Assembly (NCBI GenBank): GCA_943788725.1
Contig: CALSRJ010000005.1
Coordinates: forward strand, 62,001 to 126,000
Origin: an uncultured Flavobacteriales bacterium
Lineage (GTDB): Bacteria; Bacteroidota; Bacteroidia; Flavobacteriales_G; Salibacteraceae
DNA: 64,000 nt
Direction of reading: 5' to 3'
The position numbers were made by a program, and so were the translations under genes. Within the stretch, counting starts at the first letter, position 1. Each line of letters starts with the position of its first letter. A model generated the notes under the pieces. The model saw nothing but the letters and a program-made list of their open reading frames with translations, made no database searches and was not told where the DNA came from. Positions 38,434-48,693 of this stretch are shown in pieces.

Positions 38434-40122
38434 CTAGAACTTACCTGCAAGGGCTTCGTTCACGTTCATCGATAGATCACCAATTCGTTCTAGGCTAGCA
38501 AAAAGGTCGCTGTAAATCATTCCGTTCTGGAAGTCGTACTCTCCTTTTTCGATCTTTTCTAGGTGCTGCTTCCGCATTGAATCACGCTTCTTGTCGATAT
38601 CCAACTCAAGCTTTGCAGCGTGCGGTAAGTCAACATGTGCAGATCCCAACTCAAGGTTTTTCATCATGTTCTCCAAGGAGTCTTCTACAAGCTTGAAGAG
38701 CTTTAAAAGAGCTTCTCTTTGATCTGAGCTGAACCAGATCTTTCGATCGTGCTTTTTGTCGAGCCCTACAGACATTTGATAACAGATGTCGCTCATTTGC
38801 TCTAGTTCCTTGATAACGCTCAGCATGGTTCGCACTAGCATGGAAGATTCAGCTGAAAGTTGCTTACTCGAAACTTTCATCAGGTAGTTGGTCACTTCGG
38901 CCTCGATGTTGTCCGTGATTTCTTCGTACTTCTTGATGCGCTTCACCAATTTTTTGACCTTCTTCTTGTCTTTTTCTACGAGCAGCTCTTTGACCATGCG
39001 CACGTGGCGAAGAGAGATTTCACTGAATTTCACGACTTCCTTTTTAGCTTCAAGAAGGGCGAGCTCAGAAGTGCCCATCAACCCCGTTCCAATGTATTCC
39101 AAGTGGAAGATTTCGTCGTCCTCCCCTTTCGACGGAACAGATTTGATCGCCATTTTCACGAGGAAAGGAACAAACCAGATGAGCAACATGACGTTGGCCA
39201 AGTTGAAGAACGTGTGGAAGTAAGAAAGGGCAAAAGGAATGGATTCCGCGTCTTCAAAAGGCGAAGTGTTGCCCATGACAGTTTGCGAAAACCAATCGAT
39301 CAATTGCAAGGCAAAAGGAAGCACCAATACCATCCATGTAACGCCAATGATGTTGAACATCGAGTGAATCCTAGCCGACCGTTTTGCATGCACATTACCG
39401 ACGAAGGAGGCCAATTCTGCGGTGATGGTTGTTCCAATGTTTTCACCCAAGATCATGGCGGCAGCTAAAGGGAACGGTATCCATCCATTGTTGCACATCA
39501 CGAAGGTCAGCGTCATCGCCGCGCTCGACGATTGTACAATGATGGTAACCGCTGCGCCGATCAGCACGAACATCAAGTTCGTAAGTAAACCAGGCTCAAA
39601 CCCAGCGAGAAATGAAAGGACTTCTGGATTTTCTTTGAGATCTGGAACTGCATCTTTCAACGCCGAGAGTCCTAAAAAGAGGATCGCAAAACCGATCAGG
39701 AATTCACCTGTGCTCTTTACCCTCGAATTTCCAATCAAGCTCATCGGCAAGCCGAAGGCAATCATGGGTAGGGAGAGGGTGACAATCTTGAATTTGAAGC
39801 CGAAATAGGAAACAATCCAACCCGTAATGGTGGTGCCAATGTTGGCACCCATCATTACTCCGGCAGACTCTACCAAGGAGAGCAGTCCGGCATTTACGAA
39901 GCTCACTGTCATCACCGTAGTGGCTGATGACGACTGAACTAAACTTGTAATGATAAATCCGGTGATTACGCCGAAGAATCGATTCTTCGTCATCGCACCA
40001 AGAATTTCCCGGAGCTTTTGTCCGGCGGCTTTTTGAATGCCTTCGCTCATGACCTTCATACCGTAGATGAAGAATCCGAGCGCGCCCATCAGGACGAGAA
40101 AGTCATAGAAAGAATAGTTCAC
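38434..40122 (-). CDS. Na/Pi cotransporter family protein with C-terminal PhoU-like domain
   Basis: GLFIYGMKVMSEGIQKAAG, two QSSSA(T/A) repeats (SLVQSSSATTVM, IIVQSSSAAMTL), C-terminal helical PhoU-like region. Confidence 0.92.
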   Translation of the reverse strand: MNYSFYDFLVLMGALGFFIYGMKVMSEGIQKAAGQKLREILGAMTKNRFFGVITGFIITSLVQSSSATTVMTVSFVNAGLLSLVESAGVMMGANIGTTITGWIVSYFGFKFKIVTLSLPMIAFGLPMSLIGNSRVKSTGEFLIGFAILFLGLSALKDAVPDLKENPEVLSFLAGFEPGLLTNLMFVLIGAAVTIIVQSSSAAMTLTFVMCNNGWIPFPLAAAMILGENIGTTITAELASFVGNVHAKRSARIHSMFNIIGVTWMVLVLPFALQLIDWFSQTVMGNTSPFEDAESIPFALSYFHTFFNLANVMLLIWFVPFLVKMAIKSVPSKGEDDEIFHLEYIGTGLMGTSELALLEAKKEVVKFSEISLRHVRMVKELLVEKDKKKVKKLVKRIKKYEEITDNIEAEVTNYLMKVSSKQLSAESSMLVRTMLSVIKELEQMSDICYQMSVGLDKKHDRKIWFSSDQREALLKLFKLVEDSLENMMKNLELGSAHVDLPHAAKLELDIDKKRDSMRKQHLEKIEKGEYDFQNGMIYSDLFASLERIGDLSMNVNEALAGKF

Positions 40123-40144
40123 GAGTCGAGCAGGTTAAGTTCGG

Positions 40145-41350
40145 TTAGAATGAGAGTTCAGTTTGGAAACGAAAGATCAAGTTCTCGTCAGCAAAGGTTG
40201 TACTTAGGCCTCGCTCGTATGTTAAGTCAGTCTGAACTTTTACGTTATGACCAAGAAAATATCGAGAAAGTCCAAGGGTGTACTGTTCTACGTTCCCTAC
40301 ATCGCTGGCCAAGCCAGAAAGCTTCATGGTTCGCGTATACCTTCCCGCCAACTCCAAATTATTCTCAAATAGGTAGCCCGCCTGTCCAGAATAAGCGAAC
40401 CCCTGGCGGTATGCATTCCCGTTGGCATCTCTGAAATCGCCTAAACTACTCTCTCTGTATGCCGTCTCGATGAGCACAGACCATCCCTTGTATTTGAACA
40501 TCATATCCGCCATGAGGGAAAGCAAGTCGGATTCAACATATGCTCCAGTAGTATCAATCAGGATTTTACCCAACTGACCTCCTGACCGAATGGCTCCTAC
40601 ATTGTAGTCGCCGGTTACACCAATAGACAGTTTGGGCGTTTCTTCCCGCGAAAGGTCGGAAGAGACATAATCGCCTTTTGACGTGAAACTTCCCATTGGA
40701 AGGAATTCGACGCGTCCAGTATATTCCAATCCACCTGCATCTGTGTTGATATAATTTCTGCCCTCGCCCAGCGAAATGGCCTCAGCGAAAATTAGGCGGG
40801 CATCGCCTAATTTGAACTTATGGCGAAACTGGACACCAAAATCGCGGTCGATGTTAAAGCGACTGTTCAGTAAGCTTCGGTCGACGAATTGTAGTTTTTG
40901 GGAAGAGATGACTCGTTCGCGGTTACCCGGAAGCTTGGTCTGCCCAAACCAAATCTGATGGCCCTTGAGAAATTCGTACTTGACCACGGCATCCATGACC
41001 AACCTAGCCGTGTTTCCTACCAATGACCCGTCATCTCTGTAACGCGTATCGCGGTTGCTAAGACCAATCTCGATTTTGTAGGTGAAGCGAGGGTCAAATG
41101 CAAAACCTCCAAACTTGAGACGTACCCTACGCGTTAACGCATTTAGAGCAGGGTCAAAATCTTCCCCCAAGGCTTGCTCTGCGATGAATAAGTTCTGAAT
41201 GCGCGCATTCATCTGGATGGATCCGGATGAGTCGGCCGCAACGAAGCGGATGCCCGATCCGAATTTTGGATAGGTAATGTTCTGAGCAAGGAGTTGACCA
41301 GACACGATCAACAGTAGGCAGGTCAATGCGGTTTTGAGTGTAGGTTTCAT
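40145..41350 (-). CDS. Outer-membrane porin, phosphate-selective OprO/OprP-like
   Basis: RVRLKFGGFAFDPRFTYKIEIGLSN, VKYEFLKGHQIWFGQTKLPGNRERVISSQKLQFVDRSLLNSRFNIDRDFG; C-terminal Phe. Confidence 0.85.
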   Translation of the reverse strand: MKPTLKTALTCLLLIVSGQLLAQNITYPKFGSGIRFVAADSSGSIQMNARIQNLFIAEQALGEDFDPALNALTRRVRLKFGGFAFDPRFTYKIEIGLSNRDTRYRDDGSLVGNTARLVMDAVVKYEFLKGHQIWFGQTKLPGNRERVISSQKLQFVDRSLLNSRFNIDRDFGVQFRHKFKLGDARLIFAEAISLGEGRNYINTDAGGLEYTGRVEFLPMGSFTSKGDYVSSDLSREETPKLSIGVTGDYNVGAIRSGGQLGKILIDTTGAYVESDLLSLMADMMFKYKGWSVLIETAYRESSLGDFRDANGNAYRQGFAYSGQAGYLFENNLELAGRYTRTMKLSGLASDVGNVEQYTLGLSRYFLGHNVKVQTDLTYERGLSTTFADENLIFRFQTELSF

Positions 41351-41551
41351 GACCGCAAAATTTTAATTTCTTCATCTAGGGTTAGCGCCTAGGCAAACTA
41401 CATAACATATTCTTAAAACATGATTAAGGTTGTGGTTACGTCAAAAGCTGAAAAAAGGGCGCGGATCCCTTATGGTTAAAAGGATTTTGACGTCGAGCGG
41501 CCAACGATCAATATTGGCATGTAAAATCCTCAATGTTAACCGTACGTAAAC

Positions 41552-41576
41552 AAAAAGGCCGCCCAAGAGGGCGGCC
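41552..41576 (-). terminator. Intrinsic terminator of the minus-strand lipoprotein gene
   Basis: GGCCGCCC-aaga-GGGCGGCC hairpin, followed on the minus strand by TTTTTG. Confidence 0.75.
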
Positions 41577-41607
41577 ATGTCAATTCAAGAAGAAAACTAA
41601 GGACTAG

Positions 41608-42804
41608 TTAAAGCGATTTAGACCATCCTGAGCGCCAGTTTGTACCCGCCCCTGATGCACCATCACCTACGGCAGCGTTAATCTTGTCAGCTGCCGAAGT
41701 ACTGTCGGCTACCGTATCGAATCCTTTGATTTCAAAAATGTCGCCTACGTTGCTGATGCTGATGTTGGAAAGGACCAGCTCACCTCCAGCAAGGTTTGAC
41801 ACAGTAATCGCATGCTCGACGTCGAGCCCATCGCTGAAATTATCGATGATCACATTTGAAATATTCGCCTTGGTGCCTTCGCGGAGCTTGATGCCATCTG
41901 CCTCGCCGTAACCCGTGAGCGTCAGGTTGGTCAATGTTGGATTCGAATACGGTGAAGCTGCGTTGTCGTCGCCATTGTTGTCGGCCTCAATGCCCCGGTC
42001 TCCGATACCATCGATCTGCTCGGCGATCCAATACGAGCCGGAACCTACCCATCCATACGTCCAGTCGAAGCAATCGTCTCCCGATCCAGTCGAGATCAAA
42101 TAATCTGCTTGCACACTACCACCAAAAAACTCAAAACCATCGTCATTTCCCATGTACGATTGGAGATAGGAAACAGACGTTCCAGACCCAACCCCGTTGA
42201 AGGTGAATCCATTGTGTTCCTTTTCGTCGTTGATTGCATTTCCCGTATACTCTACCCGTACGTATCGAAGTGTGCCCGAATTGTCGTCTGAAGCCGACCC
42301 GCCGTACAATACGTCTCCAACTTCAGCAGTTGCTTCTGATCCATTGTTGATCGGTGCCTTTCCACATAGGATAATACCTCCCCAGTCGCCCGAAGCAGGA
42401 CTTGCAGCTCCAGAAGTGAATATGATTGGCTCGGTCGCCGTTCCGATGGCTTCAAAGCGAGCTCCTCTTTCTATTAAGAGGTAGGCCACAGACTCGTTGG
42501 GGTCAGATTTGATCATCGTGCCGGCTGGAATAGTCAAAACCGCACCACTCTTTACGTGCACTCCCCCTGAGAGTGTATACACTACATCGGCGTCTAAAGT
42601 CATGTCAGCACTGATGTTTCCTGAAAGCACAGAGTCTGCATCGTTGTCATAGGTGCAGCTGTTGTCTTCTTTCTTGGCTTTCTCATCGTAATTGTTTGCG
42701 TTCGGGTCGGTGCAACCTTTCTTGCTACAAGAGGAAAGCGTGATGGCCCCGAGCACTAACATCGCGAGGGTAATTTTCTTGATCATGGTAAATGTTGATT
42801 TCAT
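41608..42804 (-). CDS. Surface lipoprotein with GCTDPNANNY motif and beta-helix-like repeats
   Basis: Lipobox TLSSC; GCTDPNANNYDEKAKKEDNSCTY; GGVHVKSGAVLTIPAGTMIKSD. Confidence 0.8.
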   Translation of the reverse strand: MKSTFTMIKKITLAMLVLGAITLSSCSKKGCTDPNANNYDEKAKKEDNSCTYDNDADSVLSGNISADMTLDADVVYTLSGGVHVKSGAVLTIPAGTMIKSDPNESVAYLLIERGARFEAIGTATEPIIFTSGAASPASGDWGGIILCGKAPINNGSEATAEVGDVLYGGSASDDNSGTLRYVRVEYTGNAINDEKEHNGFTFNGVGSGTSVSYLQSYMGNDDGFEFFGGSVQADYLISTGSGDDCFDWTYGWVGSGSYWIAEQIDGIGDRGIEADNNGDDNAASPYSNPTLTNLTLTGYGEADGIKLREGTKANISNVIIDNFSDGLDVEHAITVSNLAGGELVLSNISISNVGDIFEIKGFDTVADSTSAADKINAAVGDGASGAGTNWRSGWSKSL

Positions 42805-42911
42805 GTTTTTTCTTTTGATTTCAAGGGCAAAGCAACGGGGTGAATCTTACCTGTTCATTGCATCCTTCCTATGGCTCAATTAAGCTATTGTTACGTTGAG
42901 GTTAATCGCGA

Positions 42912-45761
42912 TCATTCGGCGCCGAAGAACTTGTAGCTAAGAGAAACGCCATAGTTCACCCCAAGTCTGTATTCGTTGAAAACAAAGGTTTCACCTCCAA
43001 TCTTTTGTGTTTGCAGGATCCGTGGGTTTAAGATGTTTTTCACAGAGATGTTCAGGTCGAAGCGGTCGCTGAGTTCATTCTTCATCACTAGATCCAGTGT
43101 GTTTACAGGCCGCTCGTAAACGTCTCCTTTTCCATAGGTGCCAGCGAGCACAACACGCGGACCGAATACATTGTAGACCAGGGCAATGTTAGACTTGATG
43201 TTGTTGAAGTCGAAGGCATAGGACAAACTGGAAGAAACCAGGTAGGGACTTGCGCCTAGCATGGGGCGCTCGTTGTTGGTCGCCAGAATGGTTCCTTTAG
43301 ACGTCTGAACTGAATCGGAGGTGCCAATCGAGAATCGAGAGTAATTGAAAGCGGCATTGACGCCTAGGTCTATGTTGTCAATCACACGCGACTCATCCTC
43401 ATTGGATGCACCAAACAGATCGCCCAATGAAAACTTGGATTCCATTTCTACGCCACCCACTACTGCACTTCCTAGGTTGAAGTAGGTAAAGAGTGTCCCC
43501 GATGTGGGCACTTCGAAACGTTCAATGGGGTTTTCGATGTACTTCCCAAACACGGTAAGCGCGAACATTTGACCCACCGCTGGAAACCGCTCGTACTTTA
43601 AGTCGACATTATATGCATACCCACTCGTCAAGTCCACGTTTCCTTCGAAGAGCCTGCGCGATTGATCTTGGTACTGAAAAGGAGCCAACTCCCTGAAGTT
43701 GGGTCGCGATGTAGTTTGCGATGCGGCGAGCCTTACGTTGCTCTTCTCATTGACCATGTATTTCATGTTCAGTGAAGGGAAGATGTTGATAGTATCAAAC
43801 GTAGAAGTCCGGTATTCATCTTTCAATCGATCTCCAAGGAGTTTGTACTCGACCTCCTGCGTTGTGCACTCAACACGAGCGCCCAAGACTACCAACAGGC
43901 GATTGGCAAATAGATATTCAGCATTCATATAACCCGCAAGGATGTCTTGCGAAGCAAAGTGAACCCTTGAACCATCTCGTGCTTCTGTGTATTGGTATTG
44001 ACCAGAAACGTAACTCGAAGGGTTGAGGTATTGATCGGGATTGAGGCTAGACACAATTAAGCCTTGGTTCTGAAGAGAATCCGCGTACGACTTCATTTGA
44101 ACATTGAATTGCCTCCAAGTGAAGTCACGCTGCTTCCATCGTGGCGCAACTCCCACGGTGATCTTGCCCGTGGCCTGATCGTTTTCGTCCATTTGGAAAT
44201 TCCAAGTGATGGCTGCCCGGGCATTCATCTCTGTTTCGTTCAAGGCACTGAAGAAGCGATGGTTGTCTGATGCGTTGAGCACCGCAAAAGTGTAGTCTGA
44301 CTTAGTAGCGTCACTCGCCTCGTAAAGGAGTTGGCTGCGATCTGGCTCTTCATTCTTCGCGAGGTTCATGCTTGCGCCCCATTGCACTTCGATGCGCTTG
44401 TTTACAAGCACATGCTCACCCCTCAATTGACCCGTGGCGAGGCTGTTGACGCGCAATGTGTTCCGAACGGAGTACAAGTAAGAGTTGCGATCCCTGTCGC
44501 GGATCAAAGCATCGTAGTTTGAAATCGCATCAGATGTATTGTGTGTATAGAGTCCAGTCAACTGGATGTTGTGATCCCTTGTTGGACGGAAGTACAAATT
44601 CGCCAACCCCGTAGATGTAGTTTGGTGGTCGTACTTGGTGGTCTGAAAGTAGTTCTTGTCAACGCCGCGGTTATCCAGGTTTCGCGCGAACCCTTCCTGC
44701 GTTTGGTAGCCGTTTTCGTGATCTGCTGAAACCAGCAGTCCAATCAAACCCTCACTGCCAAACGAAGTTGAATTACCAGCCTGAACGCTCACGGCCGTGC
44801 CCGGCATAGCGTTGCTGACCACAGGATTCAAGTTGCGGCTAAACGGATCATTTTGATCATCAGGAGAAGAGCTGTAGTACGCAGATTGGTATCCCTGCTC
44901 GAGGGAGGCCGGCAGTACCCGCTCCGGGTAGTTGGGGGCAATGGTGAATGGCGTAGCGCTTTGCTGAGCAGATTCAAAACGACGGAAGGTGGTGACCGAA
45001 TTTCCTTTGAAGCTGAGTCCTACTTTAACGTAAGGGCGTTCGTAATAATCCTTGGTAGAAATGTCAATCGTGGCACCAGCGAAATCTCCGGGCAGGGCTG
45101 GGTTGAATGCTTTGTAAACATCAATACTCTGAACGATGCTGTTTGGAAAGATGGAAAGGTCGATCAGCTTCTTGTCAGGGTTGGAAGAAGGAATGGGCAA
45201 TCCGTTTAAGAGGGCAGAGTTGTAGCGATCACCCAACCCGCGCACAAACACATCGTTGTTTCCTTTTGACTTGGAAACGCCGCTGATCTTTTGCACGCCT
45301 TGTTCAACGTCTGAAGCACCTTGCCTTGAAAGTTCTGCCGCTCCAATAGACTGTTGGATGGCGGAGGCGTTCTTTTGCTCCATAAGCAGTACGTTCTCAC
45401 TCTCGCGATTCATCTTCGCCTCGATCTCAACTGCTTTCAACACCATAGCGTTGGTTCCCATTACTCGCTTCACCTCCACTGGGGTAGCGACTTGCACAGA
45501 AATCATACTGGTGTCTGACTGCATGCCTACGCTGCTGATAATAAGGGCGTGTTGACCAACGGGTCCTTCAAAAGAGAAGTTGCCATCAAAGTCGGTAGAA
45601 GTGCCGATAGTAGTACCTTCAAGGAATACGTTTGCAAAGGGAACGGGGAATTCACTTCCTCCTGCCACCTCAACGACGGTTCCTTTAATGGTGCCAGATT
45701 GACCAAATAAATGTGATGTTAGGAACAATCCGATCAATAGTAGATAAATGTGTCGCGTCAT
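42912..45761 (-). CDS. TonB-dependent receptor with N-terminal carboxypeptidase-like domain
   Basis: IKGTVVEVAGGSEFPVPFANVFLEGTTIGTSTDFDGNFSF; plug DVEQGVQKISGVSKSKGNNDVFVRGLGDRYNSALLNGLPIPS; large barrel. Confidence 0.92.
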   Translation of the reverse strand: MTRHIYLLLIGLFLTSHLFGQSGTIKGTVVEVAGGSEFPVPFANVFLEGTTIGTSTDFDGNFSFEGPVGQHALIISSVGMQSDTSMISVQVATPVEVKRVMGTNAMVLKAVEIEAKMNRESENVLLMEQKNASAIQQSIGAAELSRQGASDVEQGVQKISGVSKSKGNNDVFVRGLGDRYNSALLNGLPIPSSNPDKKLIDLSIFPNSIVQSIDVYKAFNPALPGDFAGATIDISTKDYYERPYVKVGLSFKGNSVTTFRRFESAQQSATPFTIAPNYPERVLPASLEQGYQSAYYSSSPDDQNDPFSRNLNPVVSNAMPGTAVSVQAGNSTSFGSEGLIGLLVSADHENGYQTQEGFARNLDNRGVDKNYFQTTKYDHQTTSTGLANLYFRPTRDHNIQLTGLYTHNTSDAISNYDALIRDRDRNSYLYSVRNTLRVNSLATGQLRGEHVLVNKRIEVQWGASMNLAKNEEPDRSQLLYEASDATKSDYTFAVLNASDNHRFFSALNETEMNARAAITWNFQMDENDQATGKITVGVAPRWKQRDFTWRQFNVQMKSYADSLQNQGLIVSSLNPDQYLNPSSYVSGQYQYTEARDGSRVHFASQDILAGYMNAEYLFANRLLVVLGARVECTTQEVEYKLLGDRLKDEYRTSTFDTINIFPSLNMKYMVNEKSNVRLAASQTTSRPNFRELAPFQYQDQSRRLFEGNVDLTSGYAYNVDLKYERFPAVGQMFALTVFGKYIENPIERFEVPTSGTLFTYFNLGSAVVGGVEMESKFSLGDLFGASNEDESRVIDNIDLGVNAAFNYSRFSIGTSDSVQTSKGTILATNNERPMLGASPYLVSSSLSYAFDFNNIKSNIALVYNVFGPRVVLAGTYGKGDVYERPVNTLDLVMKNELSDRFDLNISVKNILNPRILQTQKIGGETFVFNEYRLGVNYGVSLSYKFFGAE

Positions 45762-45907
45762 TTTTTAATTCTTACGGGCACAAAGTTCCGCCCCTAGAGT
45801 CAGGATATTTTTAATATTGGATTAATTAAGCGTTAAGTGATTTCTGTCGACTTGATGATTAGATAACACTTGAGGCGTTTTGATAATAACGGTTTAACCT
45901 TGAAGAC

Positions 45908-46636
45908 ATGGCTCGCAACCTACATTCGGACAACTATTCAGATAACACGGAGCCCATGCTTGCGAAGAAGAAGATTCTGGTGGTGGATGATGAGGAGGAT
46001 ATTCTTGAGTTCATCAGTTACAACCTAGACAGAGAAGGCGCTAAGGTCTATACGGCCAAGAACGGCATCGATGCGATTGAGATTGCCCGAAAGAAAAAAC
46101 CGGACCTCATTTTGCTCGACTTGATGATGCCAGAAATCGACGGCGTGGAAACTTGCCTCCGTTTGAGAGAGATCCAAGAAACCAAGCACATCATCGTCGC
46201 GTTTTTGACTGCGCGTGGAGAAGACTATTCGCAAATCGCAGGATTTGATGCTGGCGCGGATGATTACATCACCAAGCCGATCAAGCCGCGTGTGCTGATC
46301 AGCCGCCTGAAGGCACTTCTCAGAAGGAAAGAGAGTTCCATAACCTACGAAGGAGTAGCCGAGTTGAAATCATTGAAAATCGACCGAGACCGCTATGTGG
46401 TTGTCAAGGATGGACTCGAACTGAATCTGCCAAAAAAGGAATTCGAATTACTCGCCCTCCTCATTTCCGTTCCCGGAAAGGTATTCACCCGTGAAGCCAT
46501 TCTTTCTTCGGTTTGGGGGGATGATGTCATTGTGGGAGACAGGACCATTGATGTGCACATTCGAAAGCTTCGAGAGAAGATTGGTAGTACCCACATTAAG
46601 ACAATTAAAGGGGTAGGTTATAAGTTTGAGGAATAA
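45908..46636 (+). CDS. phoB: OmpR/PhoB-family response regulator
   Basis: KKILVVDDEEDILEFISYNL, DLILLDLMMPEIDG, winged helix VGDRTIDVHIRKLREKIG...TIKGVGYKFEE. Symbol inferred from family and phosphate-gene context. Confidence 0.85.
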   Translation: MARNLHSDNYSDNTEPMLAKKKILVVDDEEDILEFISYNLDREGAKVYTAKNGIDAIEIARKKKPDLILLDLMMPEIDGVETCLRLREIQETKHIIVAFLTARGEDYSQIAGFDAGADDYITKPIKPRVLISRLKALLRRKESSITYEGVAELKSLKIDRDRYVVVKDGLELNLPKKEFELLALLISVPGKVFTREAILSSVWGDDVIVGDRTIDVHIRKLREKIGSTHIKTIKGVGYKFEE

Positions 46637-46649
46637 TTCCTCGAACGCG

Positions 46650-47696
46650 ATGAAGATCGAGAACCCCAAACAGATTAGCCTGCTCATTGCAGGGAGCGTG
46701 AGCGCTGTGCCGCTCGCGGTGACCATTGTGATTTACCTGATCGAGCAATGGGATATTCCAGTGTGGTTCTTTTTGCTGTATGGTATCGTTTCCTTCGGCG
46801 TTGGATGGCTGATTTCTTGGTGGGCGATTGAGGTTTTTCTCCTCGGGAAAATCAAGATGATCTACCGCACCATCTTTTCACCAATGAACATGGAAGAGCG
46901 GATCAAGGATGCCGCTTCCAGTGGGGATCAACTCGGAAGCGTTCAGAAAGACGTGCAAGAGTGGGCCTCGATCAAACAAAAGGAAATCACGGCACTGAGA
47001 GAACAAGCGCGGTTTCGAAGAGATTTTATCGGAAACCTTGCCCACGAACTCCGCACGCCGATCTTTAATATGCAAGGGTATTTACACACCTTGATCGAAG
47101 GAGGCTTGGAAGACCCGAAAATCAACTACGACTACTTAGACCGCGCGGACAAGAACCTAGATCGCTTGGTTGTACTGATTGAGGACTTGGATCACATCTC
47201 TAAATTGGAGTCGGGAAGCACTTCGCTTAAGTTCGAAAAGTTCAACATGGTGAAGGTGGTGGAAGAGGTCTTCAAACTGCTGGAAATTGCCGCGTCGAAG
47301 AAGAAGATCAAGCTGTCGTTTGACCAGAAATATGAAAAGCCCATTACCGTCAAGGCAGACCGCAGCAAGATGCTACAAGTGATCACCAACTTGGTCATGA
47401 ATTCTATCCACTACGGAAAGAACAAGGGCTTTTGTAAGGTCAAGTTTTTCGACATGAGTGAAAAGGTATTGGTGGAAGTATCGGATGATGGCATTGGGAT
47501 TGAGAGCGACCACCTTCCACGCCTGTTTGAGCGGTTCTATCGAGTAGACCGCAGCCGCTCTCGCCACGAAGGAGGCACAGGACTCGGCCTAGCCATCTGT
47601 AAACACATCATCGAATCGCATGGCCAAACCATCAGCGTGCGCAGTGTTGTAGACAAGGGAACCACCTTTTCCTTTACCCTCGAAAAAGCCAAGTAA
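46650..47696 (+). CDS. phoR: PhoR-like sensor histidine kinase
   Basis: FIGNLAHELRTPIFNMQGYLHTL H-box, VMNSIHYGKN N-box, VSDDGIGIE, FYRVDRSRSRHEGGTGLGLAICKHI. Symbol inferred from context. Confidence 0.85.
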   Translation: MKIENPKQISLLIAGSVSAVPLAVTIVIYLIEQWDIPVWFFLLYGIVSFGVGWLISWWAIEVFLLGKIKMIYRTIFSPMNMEERIKDAASSGDQLGSVQKDVQEWASIKQKEITALREQARFRRDFIGNLAHELRTPIFNMQGYLHTLIEGGLEDPKINYDYLDRADKNLDRLVVLIEDLDHISKLESGSTSLKFEKFNMVKVVEEVFKLLEIAASKKKIKLSFDQKYEKPITVKADRSKMLQVITNLVMNSIHYGKNKGFCKVKFFDMSEKVLVEVSDDGIGIESDHLPRLFERFYRVDRSRSRHEGGTGLGLAICKHIIESHGQTISVRSVVDKGTTFSFTLEKAK

Positions 47697-47706
47697 GGCC
47701 ATTGCC

Positions 47707-48693
47707 ATGGAACACTTTAGAACAGAGGTTGAAGCGCCGGAATTTCCCTTTTTCATCGACCATGAAAGTCGGGTGGTGATGCTGGGATCTTGTTTTGCAG
47801 AGAACGTGGGAGGTCGCCTCCAGCAAAACAAAATCGAGACGCTCATCAATCCATTCGGGATCCTGTTCAACCCATTTTCCATCATGAATGCCCTGGAGCG
47901 CATGCTCAACAATCGACCTTATTCCAATGAGGATCTGATGCAAGTGGGCGAACAATGGGTCAGCTTAGACCACCACGGGAGTTTCAACCATACCAACGCA
48001 GATACTTGCGTGGAAGGCATCAACGCATCCTTGACCAATGGCGCGGAGGCGTTGAAGAAAGCAGACACGCTCTTCATTACGCTGGGCTCAGCCTGGTTGT
48101 ATGAACACACCGCAAGCGGTCGCACGGTTGCCAATTGTCACAAGATCCCAAACAAGGAATTTAGGAAGCGCCTCCTTTCCTTTCAGGAGGTGCACCTCAT
48201 TCTGCGGCACATTCCCGACTTCTTGCGATCGAAGGGAATCAAGGCGAACGTGGTCTTCACGGTGAGTCCCGTTCGGCATTGGAAAGATGGAGCCGTAGAA
48301 AACCAACGTTCCAAAGCCCACCTAGTCGCAGGAGCCCACGCGGTGGTTGATGAATTCGATGCTTGCCACTACTTTCCTGCCTACGAAATGTTGATTGACG
48401 ACCTGCGCGACTACCGCTTCTATGGCGCTGACATGTTGCATCCTTCTCCACAGGCGATCGACTATGTCTGGCAAAAATTTGAGACGAGCTTCTTCTCCGA
48501 CGAAACGCGGATCATGGGGAACGAATTGAAGGCCATCATGCAAGCGGTTCAACACCGACCCATGGATCCGGAGAGCAATTCCTTTCAGCGGTTTCTAAAA
48601 AAGCAGATCGACATCATCACAGCGCTCGAAAAGAAATACCCCAGCCTAGATCTATCCAAAGAAAGAGAGCACTTCAAGGGGTATCAATTCTAA
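47707..48693 (+). CDS. GSCFA-domain protein
   Basis: VVMLGSCFAENVGGRLQQNKIETLINPFGILFNPFSI; TLGSAWLYEH; ADMLHPSPQAIDYVW. Confidence 0.92.
   Translation: MEHFRTEVEAPEFPFFIDHESRVVMLGSCFAENVGGRLQQNKIETLINPFGILFNPFSIMNALERMLNNRPYSNEDLMQVGEQWVSLDHHGSFNHTNADTCVEGINASLTNGAEALKKADTLFITLGSAWLYEHTASGRTVANCHKIPNKEFRKRLLSFQEVHLILRHIPDFLRSKGIKANVVFTVSPVRHWKDGAVENQRSKAHLVAGAHAVVDEFDACHYFPAYEMLIDDLRDYRFYGADMLHPSPQAIDYVWQKFETSFFSDETRIMGNELKAIMQAVQHRPMDPESNSFQRFLKKQIDIITALEKKYPSLDLSKEREHFKGYQF

Noticed and set aside
41351-45907. Possible Pho-box-like motifs (TTAA/GTTACG words) upstream of the porin, lipoprotein and TonB/phoB genes
   Set aside because: Similar words recur but with no consistent spacing or orientation that I could establish by eye; needs motif-finding software.
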